Source: Pseudomonadota bacterium (GTDB taxonomy: Bacteria; Pseudomonadota; Gammaproteobacteria; Steroidobacterales; Steroidobacteraceae). From it: 64,000 bases of DNA. The DNA is taken from assembly GCA_016720075.1 (NCBI GenBank), contig JADJXW010000006.1, forward strand, positions 12,501 through 76,500. Direction: 5' to 3'. The notes beneath the pieces are model-generated. The model saw only the letters and a program-made list of their open reading frames with translations, did no database searches and was not told the origin of the DNA. Positions 1 through 9,155 of this stretch are shown here, piece after piece; position 1 is the first letter of the stretch, and each line of letters opens with the position of its first letter. A program made the position numbers and the translations under genes.

Positions 1-1785
<1,785 letters not shown>

Positions 1786-1885
1786 ATAACCTCAAGCAGT
1801 TTTGCTGTTTGGGGTGGTGCAAGCAATTAATGCATCACAGCGCGAACGCGACAGGCGTCAAAACAAGACATTTGGATTCCCTTTT

Positions 1886-2003
1886 TGCCTGACGGCAAAA
1901 GCGAGCGGGAACCACCCGATCCCATTCCGAACTCGGAAGTGAAAACGCTCTGCGCCGATGGTAGTGTGGCTTGTTGCCATGTGAGAGTAGGTCACTGTCA
2001 GGC
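1886..2003 (+). rRNA. rrf: 5S ribosomal RNA
   Basis: The 118-nt region begins tgcctgac and ends gtcaggct, so the two termini pair to form helix I. Internally it has the conserved cccattccgaactcggaagtg segment and the gccgatggtagtgtgg / gagagtaggtca parts of typical proteobacterial 5S rRNA. It lies about 100 nt after the 23S 3' end, as in a standard rrn operon, and is followed directly by an intrinsic terminator. Confidence 0.97.
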
Positions 2004-2014
2004 TCCTATTGAAG

Positions 2015-2050
2015 AAAAGCCCCGGTCACGAAAGTGATCGGGGCTTTTGC
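2015..2050 (+). terminator. rRNA operon intrinsic terminator
   Basis: A 15-bp hairpin has its left arm at 2015-2029, a gaaa-type tetraloop at 2030-2033 and its right arm at 2034-2048, with one G-T wobble. The right arm ends in a T run (cttttgcttttc). The A run on the left and T run on the right make it potentially bidirectional. A nearly identical hairpin follows the next gene (4778-4810). Confidence 0.9.
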
Positions 2051-2223
2051 TTTTCCGGATCCTGGCCTGGCCGGTTTCCAGGCTGATAACCATATGCTGC
2101 CATTGGCAGTGATATCGGTCCCAATTGTTGTCCCCCTCTGCCATATTCGGCTTGCGAAGGCGGTGGGTTGTTTAGTCAACCGCTGCTGGCGTGCGCATAA
2201 ACAAAATATTTCAGGGGACACCA

Positions 2224-4749
2224 ATGAGAAGCACCACAGTGAGGCTGGCGGTCATGGCCGCCATTGCCGCGCAATCCACGATGATTTCGCAGGGCGCCCG
2301 AGCCGCGGATGGCCCGGCGCTCGAGGAGATCACCGTCACGGCAACGCGCGTTGCGACCGACGTGCAGGACATTCCGCTCGCCATCTCCGCCTTCTCGGCC
2401 GAGGGCCTCGAGAAGTTGAACATCACCGAGTTGCAGGACCTGACCGGCAACGTGCCGAACATCCTGATCGCCGGTGACAACGGCGGCACCACGGGCGGCA
2501 GCTTCTACATGCGCGGCATCCCGAACGTCGGCGTCTACCTCGACGGCATCTGGCAGGTGTCGAACAACGGCCTGCTGACCCGCGACTTCGCGGAACTGGA
2601 CCGCATCGAAGTGCTGCGTGGCCCGCAGGGCACCCTGTACGGGCGCGATTCGACCGGCGGTTCGATCCACATCCATTCGAAGAAGCCCTCGAAGGAATTC
2701 GGCGTCAACGCCAGCCTCGGAATCGGCAACCTCGACCGGCGTGACGTGATGGTGTCGGCTGATATCCCGCTGGGTCCGTATCTGTCCACCAAGTTCACGA
2801 TCGCGGACAACGAGCAGGACGGCTGGGTGCGCAGCCTGACCACGGGCGTCAACGATGGCTGGATGAAGAGCCAGGTGCGCCGCGCTGACATCCTGTTCAC
2901 GCCCACCGACAAGCTGGAATTCCGCTTCATCCACCAGGAAGACGACCAGGTGGGTCGCCAGGCCCGCGTGCAGGCGCGCATCGACTTCAACGTGGCGCAC
3001 TTCCATGGCTACCAGGTGGGTATTGCCGAGGCGCATGACATTGCCAGCGGCGGCAGGTTCAACCCGAACTACGCCGTGGCGGGCTTTGACGGTGGCCAGC
3101 TGGGCCGCTACGAGAGCCGCAGCTCATCCACGCAGCCCAACGAGCAGTACCTGTCGCAGAACACGATTCATGCGGACTGGGATGTCACCGACAACGTGCA
3201 TGTGAAGTACATGTTCGGCGACAGCAAGGTCGATGCCTCGATCTACAACGACTGGGGCGGCTCGCAGTACAACTTCTTCGTCAACTACGACACTTCGCTG
3301 CTGAACCTGAAGAGCCACGAGCTGCAGATCACGGGCGACCTGTTCGAGAAGAAGGTCAGCTACGTGCTGGGCGGTTACAAGTGGAAGCAGAACTTCCGCA
3401 ACCGCGGCGTTGAATGGTCGATGATGGACTGGCTCGGAGCGGGCGGCGCCGTGAACAACAGCGGCACGATCCAGACCCTGAACTACCAGACCGTGCTGAA
3501 CAGCGCAGCATGCCAGCGCACACCGGCCCAGGTGGGTCGCAGCTTCATCGGTCAGACGAACTGGCTGGGACAGCCCATCACCAACAACAACACGGTGGCC
3601 GGCTGGCCCTTCCCCTGCGACTGGGCCGGTGGCGAGGGCTGGATCGGCGTGTTCAAGGGCGTGGGCAACACCTCCGACCGCCTGAATGGCGCGACGCAGG
3701 ATGGCACGGCGTTCTTCGGTGAGGGCACCTGGAACGTCACCGATGCCTGGAGCGTCACGGCGGGCTACCGCCATCACAAGCAAGACAATGTGTCGCTGGG
3801 CATCTCGAACCTGGCCACGAGCATCTCATCCGGGGCGACCGAGGCTCGCCCGGCGGAGCTGAACACGCTGTTCAAGAGCCGGCGCGACGCGGTGTCGGGC
3901 ACCTTCAACGTGCGCAACCCGACCAGCTTCAGCGCGGACACGTTCCGCTTCTCGACCAGCTTCCACATCAACGATCAGGTGATGGTCTACGGCGGCTACA
4001 GCGAGGGCTTCAACTCGGGTGGCGTGTCGCGGTATGTGGACTCGCAGGGTGAGGTGACGCTGGACTACTCGCCGGAGGAAATCCAGAACTACGAGGTCGG
4101 CCTGCGTGCGGACCTGCTGGACCGCTCACTGCGCGTCAATGCCACGGCTTTCCGTACCGACTGGAACGGCATCCAGTACCTATCCACGGTCAGGGACCGC
4201 GGCAACGGACAGGAAGTGACCGAACTGGTGCTGCAGAACGCGGCAGACGGCCGTGCCCAGGGCGTGGAACTGGAAACCACCTGGCTGGCCACCGATGCCC
4301 TGGCGTTGAATGCCAACCTGGGCTTCCTGAAGACCAAGTACATCAGCTCGCAGAGCACCGCTCTGCCGGTTGATTCGGACTTCGCGCGTGCACCCAGCAA
4401 GACGCTGAACTTCGGCGCCACCTACAAGTGGAGCAGTGTGTTCGGCGGCGACCTGACGGCCCGCGTGGTGTCCACCTACTGGGGTTCCTACTGGCGCGCC
4501 TCCACGCTGGAGCTGCGGCAGAACTTCCAGGGCCTGCAGAACGAAGCCGAGGCGGGTGACAACTGGATCCACAATGCGAACCTGACCTGGGCTCCCGACA
4601 GCGGGAAGTACGAGGTCAGCGCGTGGATCAACAACATCACCGACACCTACAACTACAACTCCGGCTTCATGCACGGCATCTGGCAGTTCGACTTCTCGAC
4701 TGTCGACCGCCCGCGTGAATATGGCGTGACGTTCAAGGCGAAGTTCTAG
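2224..4749 (+). CDS. TonB-dependent outer-membrane receptor
   Basis: This 841-residue protein is a TonB-dependent transporter that should take up an unknown ligand across the outer membrane using TonB energy. The start at 2224 is preferred over the upstream GTG at 2191 because aggggac lies just before it and it gives a clean signal peptide ending near AARA-A. A TonB-box-like EEITVTATR follows, then a plug domain with the LRGPQGTLYGRDSTGGSIH signature, then a long beta-barrel ending in KAKF with the expected terminal Phe. The architecture resembles receptors abundant in sphingomonads and Steroidobacter-type bacteria. The ligand cannot be read from the sequence. It stands alone between the rRNA operon and a terminator. 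Confidence 0.9.
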   Translation: MRSTTVRLAVMAAIAAQSTMISQGARAADGPALEEITVTATRVATDVQDIPLAISAFSAEGLEKLNITELQDLTGNVPNILIAGDNGGTTGGSFYMRGIPNVGVYLDGIWQVSNNGLLTRDFAELDRIEVLRGPQGTLYGRDSTGGSIHIHSKKPSKEFGVNASLGIGNLDRRDVMVSADIPLGPYLSTKFTIADNEQDGWVRSLTTGVNDGWMKSQVRRADILFTPTDKLEFRFIHQEDDQVGRQARVQARIDFNVAHFHGYQVGIAEAHDIASGGRFNPNYAVAGFDGGQLGRYESRSSSTQPNEQYLSQNTIHADWDVTDNVHVKYMFGDSKVDASIYNDWGGSQYNFFVNYDTSLLNLKSHELQITGDLFEKKVSYVLGGYKWKQNFRNRGVEWSMMDWLGAGGAVNNSGTIQTLNYQTVLNSAACQRTPAQVGRSFIGQTNWLGQPITNNNTVAGWPFPCDWAGGEGWIGVFKGVGNTSDRLNGATQDGTAFFGEGTWNVTDAWSVTAGYRHHKQDNVSLGISNLATSISSGATEARPAELNTLFKSRRDAVSGTFNVRNPTSFSADTFRFSTSFHINDQVMVYGGYSEGFNSGGVSRYVDSQGEVTLDYSPEEIQNYEVGLRADLLDRSLRVNATAFRTDWNGIQYLSTVRDRGNGQEVTELVLQNAADGRAQGVELETTWLATDALALNANLGFLKTKYISSQSTALPVDSDFARAPSKTLNFGATYKWSSVFGGDLTARVVSTYWGSYWRASTLELRQNFQGLQNEAEAGDNWIHNANLTWAPDSGKYEVSAWINNITDTYNYNSGFMHGIWQFDFSTVDRPREYGVTFKAKF

Positions 4750-4777
4750 AGAAAACGCGGCCTCTGGCCCGCAAGGA

Positions 4778-4810
4778 AGCCCCGGTCACGCGAGTGACCG
4801 GGGCTTTTGC
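4778..4810 (+). terminator. Intrinsic terminator after the TonB receptor
   Basis: A perfect hairpin (aagccccggtcac, loop gcga, gtgaccggggctt) runs into tttgcttt, 28 nt after the receptor stop codon. It matches the rRNA terminator at 2015-2050 almost base for base, with only the loop and one stem base differing. It could also terminate the opposing urcA-like transcript ending at 4862. Confidence 0.88.
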
Positions 4811-4861
4811 TTTGGTGGCTTGCTCAAGGCCACCCCAACAACACGGGGTCTGTCAGCGTGT

Positions 4862-5215
4862 TCAGTTCCTGTGCACGGCCCGCACATCGGGGCGGATGCC
4901 GAGGTTTGCCAGTTGGCGTCGCGCGCTGGCCAGGGCGGCGCTGCGGCAGGCGTCGACGCCATCCACCACCCGGCGCGTGCGCGGCAGGTCGCGGTTCGGC
5001 TGCACGCATACGGCGTAGATGGCCCTGTCGATGCGCTGTTCCAGCGCGCGCTGGCCACCGGGAGTTGCCAGGTCAAGATCTGCGACATGCACGCGCTGCA
5101 GCGGAATCCGCGCGGCATGGGCAGGCGTTGAGTTGACCAGCGAGAGCGCGGCGAGCAGCGTAAGGCCTGCGGCGGTGAAAAGGCTGGTGCGTCCGGGAAT
5201 GATCAGGCGATGCAT
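4862..5215 (-). CDS. UrcA family periplasmic protein
   Basis: This 117-residue exported protein has a signal peptide (hydrophobic stretch about 10-27, cleavage near AHA-A). The mature part has the UrcA-family pattern: V.V.DLDL.TP.G...L..RI..A...VC, then a second Cys in VDACRSAAL. The two Cys probably form a disulfide. UrcA proteins are small and of unknown function, common in sphingomonads and some gammaproteobacteria. The start at 5215 is chosen because AAGGAG sits 8 nt upstream; a longer frame to 5308 lacks this. It lies 154 nt downstream of the frameshifted regulator on the same strand. Confidence 0.8.
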   Translation of the reverse strand: MHRLIIPGRTSLFTAAGLTLLAALSLVNSTPAHAARIPLQRVHVADLDLATPGGQRALEQRIDRAIYAVCVQPNRDLPRTRRVVDGVDACRSAALASARRQLANLGIRPDVRAVHRN

Positions 5216-5368
5216 GGCGGGCTCCTTGGTGATGGAAATCTGTGGCCGTGCGGTGTTCCGCTCGGCATGCCGTCTGGCATTCACATGGGGTTGATACGCG
5301 CGCGGCACCCCCGGAGGGTGCAGGCGTATTCGAAAAGACCGTGACGCAGGCGGCGGCGCGACGCGCGA

Positions 5369-6146
5369 TCAGCGCGTGGTCAGCCTCTGGCAGGCATCGC
5401 TCTCGATGACCTGGGTGTCGTTGCCCGGCAGCAGGTCCTGGGCGCCGGCGATGTATCGACCCGTCCAGAGCGGCGCACCGGATTCGTAACCCACGACGTG
5501 CACTTCCGACCTGCAGGTGCAGATCCGGTCGCTCCCGCAGGCACGCGAGCAGCGCGGCCTGGGTTGTCGCGACATCTTGATTGCTTCGCAAGTGGACAAC
5601 CAGCTCGCGAGGTTCCGCGAGCACCTGCAATCCCACGTCGTTCCGGGTTGCCGCGAAGAGAATCACAGCCACGACGGCGGCGGTACCTGCGGCCGCCAGC
5701 GTGAGCCGCTTCCAGTTCGGCGCACCACCGGGAACATGGGATTCCGCTGCGGGTTCCGCATCCGCAGGTTCTGGGGATTCACGGCTCTGCGCGATCACCG
5801 GTGCAACGAAACGGTAACCACGGCCGGGAACCGTCATCACGAACCGGTTGCTGCCGGCGCTCTCGCCCAGCGCCTTGCGGATGGCAAGGATGCACTGGTT
5901 GATGTTGTTGTCCTCGACTACTGCCGAAGGCCACACGCCTTCGAGAAGCTGCTTCTTCGTCACCAGGTCGCCGGCATGCGACAGAAGGATGACAAGCGTC
6001 TCCATTGCGCGTGAATTCAGCGGCACGACGACACCGCCGCTCGACGACAGTTGGCGTCGCCCCGCATCGAGGCGGAATCCTTCGAAGATGTAGACGATGT
6101 GTTCCACGCGGGGTTGCGATGCTCCTGCACGAGATTTCATGAACAT
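5369..6146 (-). CDS. CadC-like winged-helix membrane regulator (frameshifted near 5505-5515)
   Basis: The first part encodes an OmpR/PhoB-type winged helix (about residues 18-112, with PLNSRAMETLVILLSHAG and the end motif VPGRGYRFV). A linker and one transmembrane segment (about 146-165) follow, then a short periplasmic part, as in the CadC/ToxR group. Reading continuously, the frame runs on as Arg-rich nonsense over the antisense of the downstream urcA gene to 5073. Shifting frame by one base at about 5507 instead gives EVHVVGYESGAPLWTGRYIA... and a stop at 5369, a plausible periplasmic C terminus. I therefore annotate 5369-6146 with a frameshift. The start is uncertain (6146, 6140 or an internal GTG). 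It faces the second urcA gene divergently. Confidence 0.72.
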
Positions 6147-6258
6147 TCATGCAATCCCAATGCCACATCACGGGAAACGCGTCAGTGTCCAGTCCACGTC
6201 CGTAAGGCCCTCGCGACGGATGTGTACAACCCCCATGGAGCTGACAGGAAGGTATGAC

Positions 6259-6624
6259 ATGAAAATCGAAACGGGAATGATGAAAGTGGTGCTGATGGCG
6301 TGTGCAACGCTCGGTCTGGGTGCAACGGCGATGGCCAAGGACATCGTCGTCACCAGCACTGAAACCGTGAAATACAGCCGCACGGAAGCGGCCACGCCAG
6401 TCGGCGCGGTGAAGCTGTACGGCGCCCTCAAGGTGGCCGCATCGCGGGCCTGCAGTGATCGCTCTGCGCCGCTGTCGGGATTCAGCGACTCGTACATGAC
6501 GTGCAAGGGGGCGGCCGTGTCGCGCGCCGTTGCCGACGTCCAGATCGATGCGGTGACCGCAGTGTACCTGCAGGACACGCGCTACAGCGCCATGCCGGGC
6601 ACTGTCACCGTCGCACGCCGCTGA
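6259..6624 (+). CDS. UrcA family periplasmic protein
   Basis: This 121-residue protein has a signal peptide (MKIETGMMKVVLMACATLGLGATAMA) preceded by an aggaagg ribosome-binding site 6 nt before the ATG at 6259. The mature part has the UrcA-type arrangement: V.Y....A.TPVGAVKLY..L..AA..AC, a second Cys in MTCKGAAV, and a helical tail. Function is unknown. It is divergent from the CadC-like regulator and is its most obvious target, by position only. The family call is less certain than for the copy at 4862-5215 because the DLDL motif is not conserved. Confidence 0.68.
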   Translation: MKIETGMMKVVLMACATLGLGATAMAKDIVVTSTETVKYSRTEAATPVGAVKLYGALKVAASRACSDRSAPLSGFSDSYMTCKGAAVSRAVADVQIDAVTAVYLQDTRYSAMPGTVTVARR

Positions 6625-6720
6625 GGCGTGAAGGTGGATCCGGTTCCGGATCCGCGTCGCGGGCAGTCGGCCGTCGGGGGGCGGTCCGGCTGCCCGCACT
6701 TTGAGTTAGAAAGCGCGGCC

Positions 6721-7926
6721 TTACGCTGCGTTGGATCCACGGCGCTTCAAGGCCGGCTGGATGAGGCGCCTCCAGGCCAGTGCGAGTCCCGTATAGACCA
6801 GGAAGCACGCGGCCAGCGACGCCAGTCCCGCGATGGTCTGTCCCACGATGCCGTACTGCTCGCCGGTATGTGCGAAGCGGAACCAGGTGCGGGCCTTCTG
6901 GCCCGCTGAAACCGGCGCCGGCGCGTTGGCGCCCTGCACCTCGAGCACATTGCCACTGGCCGCGTCCAGCACCACCGTGCGGCGGGGAGGACGTCGTTCC
7001 GTCGACTTCAGTTCCAGTGCCACTTCCGCGCGCGGACCGCGCGTAGAGAGTTGCAGTGTGGCCCGCTGCCAGTCGGGAACCTGCGCGACTGCATTGTCGA
7101 ACAGCTGTTGCAGGCTCGCGCGCGGTTGATCGGGTGAAACCGGATTCGCGCTGGCCGCGTTGCCAGGGCCGCCACCGGGGCCACCTGGGCCAGCCGCACC
7201 GCCTGGCGGACCGCCTCGCTGCGGTGGCTGTTCGCCGAATGCCGCATACACCGCGTTGTTGGCCCAGGGGAATGACATCACCACGCCGGACAGCGCGATG
7301 ATGAACAGCGGCACCAGCATCCAGGCGCCGAATACATGATGCCAGTTGAAATCGCGGACCTTGGCGTTGATGTAGCGGCGCTGGAACAGCAGCACCCCGC
7401 GCACGGTGCGCCAGCGCCACACCGCCGGCAACCACAGATACAGGCCGCTGGCCGTGATGAAAAGGAACAGCAGGTTCGCGTAGTCGAGCAGGCCCGCGCG
7501 CAGGCTGCGGGGGTCGCCGCCCATCCAGCGATGCCAGTTTTCCATCGTGCGCATGAAGCCGCGTGTTCCGGCCGATGCGTCGGTGAGGGTCGCCCCGGTA
7601 ACCGGGTTGAGCAGGGCGGCTGTCTCGCGTCCCGTGGAAACAGCCACCGGCGCGGTGGGCTCGGCGCTGATGACCAGCGAGACGCGCTGGGCATTGCCAG
7701 CGGCGGTGCGCGCGGCTGCGGCCAGTTCGTCGATGGTCAGGCGCGGGCTGCCGGCGGTGATCGCGACGTGATTGCGGCCCTCGGCGCTGGCAACCATCTG
7801 GTGTTCATATGTCAGCAGTACGCCGGTGACCGACATCAACAGGATGAAGACGCCGGCGACCACCCCGCAGGCGAGGTGCATCCAGAAAAGGATGCGTCGG
7901 AAAAGTGAACCGGAAACGGCGGCCAT
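6721..7926 (-). CDS. PepSY-domain membrane protein (ferric-siderophore reductase-like)
   Basis: This 401-residue inner-membrane protein belongs to the PepSY-associated TM helix family. It has an N-terminal TM helix (about 17-40), a PepSY-type periplasmic region (GSPRLTIDELAAAA..., NPVTGATL), TM pairs around 147-165 and 195-217, a Gly/Pro-rich insert near 230-260, a second PepSY-like region (VVLDAASGNVLEVQG) and a final TM helix around 360-385. Conserved His are present in WMHLACG, ENWHRWMGG, WHHVFGAW and FAHTGEQYG. Relatives such as FoxB/PiuB-type proteins are linked to iron release from siderophores. It is the last gene of a receptor/DUF1513/PepSY set on this strand. Confidence 0.85.
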   Translation of the reverse strand: MAAVSGSLFRRILFWMHLACGVVAGVFILLMSVTGVLLTYEHQMVASAEGRNHVAITAGSPRLTIDELAAAARTAAGNAQRVSLVISAEPTAPVAVSTGRETAALLNPVTGATLTDASAGTRGFMRTMENWHRWMGGDPRSLRAGLLDYANLLFLFITASGLYLWLPAVWRWRTVRGVLLFQRRYINAKVRDFNWHHVFGAWMLVPLFIIALSGVVMSFPWANNAVYAAFGEQPPQRGGPPGGAAGPGGPGGGPGNAASANPVSPDQPRASLQQLFDNAVAQVPDWQRATLQLSTRGPRAEVALELKSTERRPPRRTVVLDAASGNVLEVQGANAPAPVSAGQKARTWFRFAHTGEQYGIVGQTIAGLASLAACFLVYTGLALAWRRLIQPALKRRGSNAA

Positions 7927-8022
7927 GGAATTCCTTATGTTTCTTAAGCTGCGACTGAGCGCCTGCCGTGCGCAGATTAACCCGCCGGGGATACATGCAC
8001 CACGAGATGCGCAGCGGGTCCT

Positions 8023-9147
8023 TCAACCCATCGGCAGCCAGTGGTTTTCCATCACCATCGGTGCAGGCCAGGGCAGAAGCACATGCGGACGCGCCGGGTG
8101 CCACAGGGCAACGCCCCGCGCAGAGGAAATGAACGCGCCATCAGCAGAACCGTTGACCGAGTGACCGCCAAGCGCGTAGGCCTCGGTGAGCCGCGCGACG
8201 AGCGACAGCCGGCCTGGCTGGTCCGGGCGCCACCACAACGCGCTGTTGGTGCGATTGCTGGAAATCAGGAAGCCGCCCAGCGGCGCGGGACAGATGTCGC
8301 CGGCGTAGCCGTCGGCGTCCGCGGCGTAAGAGGGAACCGACAGCGTAGCGCCATCCCAGAGTGCCATGACCGGCGCCTGGCTGCGGCGTGCCGGATCATC
8401 GTGTTCAGCCTGCAGGCCGATGCCGAGCAGCGGGCGGCCATCAAGTCCCTGGCTCCAGGCCAGGTGTCGCAGTGAAAGGCGTGGATCGCGAAGGCGCCAC
8501 TGGCCCAGAAGTCTGCCTGTTGCCGTATCCAGGCGCGCGATGGAGGACTCCATGCGGTCAAGGTCGCGCTTGCGATCGCCCGCAGCCCGGCGGATACCGC
8601 CGTTGGCGACAAGCAGTGCGCCGGTGGCATCCAGCCGCAGGTCATGCGGCTCGATGCCACCGCTGGGCCACGCCGCGACTTCCTCGAGCGTCGAGGCGTC
8701 GCGCACGCCGATGAAGCCGCGATCCTCGCCCGCTTCGGTTTCGCCGGTCAGCAGCAGCCGACCGTCGAGAGACGCGACCGCATGTCCGGTGAAATGTCGT
8801 GGCGCGGAGTCCGCGAGTTCCACGCGACGCAGCGGTATTCCTTCCGCCGAGTAGCAGTGGAGCCAGCGCCCGGGGCGCACCGCGACCACTGCCAGCGAGC
8901 CATCCGCCAGACGCGTGAGGCCATGGGCCCGACCGGGCAACTGCTGCCGCCAGAGCACCCGCAGCGTGCGGGCAGCGGAATCGAAGCCCAGCATGCCGAT
9001 GAAGTACGGGTCTGCCTCGCGCGGACCGCGCCAGGTGGCGGCGATACGCAGCATGCCACCGGGAGCCGCAGCCGGATGCATCGCCTCGGCCAGCGTCAGT
9101 CCCGGCAGGGCACCGGCAAGCGCCAGCAGCAGCGAGCGACGGTTCAT
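8023..9147 (-). CDS. DUF1513 family exported protein
   Basis: This 374-residue protein has a signal sequence with a twin-Arg start (MNRRSLLLALAGALPGLTLA), which could be Tat- or Sec-type. The rest reads as a beta-propeller-like repeat protein with features of DUF1513: PYFIGMLGFD, RAHGLTRLADG, GIEPHDLRLDATG..LLVANGGI and SLRHLAWS. DUF1513 proteins are often encoded with iron-uptake components; their biochemical role is unknown. The ATG at 9147 is preferred (gagg upstream). It begins 9 nt after the receptor stop codon, so the two genes are almost certainly cotranscribed. Confidence 0.82.
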   Translation of the reverse strand: MNRRSLLLALAGALPGLTLAEAMHPAAAPGGMLRIAATWRGPREADPYFIGMLGFDSAARTLRVLWRQQLPGRAHGLTRLADGSLAVVAVRPGRWLHCYSAEGIPLRRVELADSAPRHFTGHAVASLDGRLLLTGETEAGEDRGFIGVRDASTLEEVAAWPSGGIEPHDLRLDATGALLVANGGIRRAAGDRKRDLDRMESSIARLDTATGRLLGQWRLRDPRLSLRHLAWSQGLDGRPLLGIGLQAEHDDPARRSQAPVMALWDGATLSVPSYAADADGYAGDICPAPLGGFLISSNRTNSALWWRPDQPGRLSLVARLTEAYALGGHSVNGSADGAFISSARGVALWHPARPHVLLPWPAPMVMENHWLPMG

Positions 9148-9155
9148 TGCAGGCC

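Noticed and set aside
5073..5368. C-terminal extension of the CadC-like regulator in the uninterrupted frame
   Set aside because: It overlaps the UrcA gene antisense and reads as Arg/His/Ala-rich text; the alternative frame gives a sensible end at 5369.
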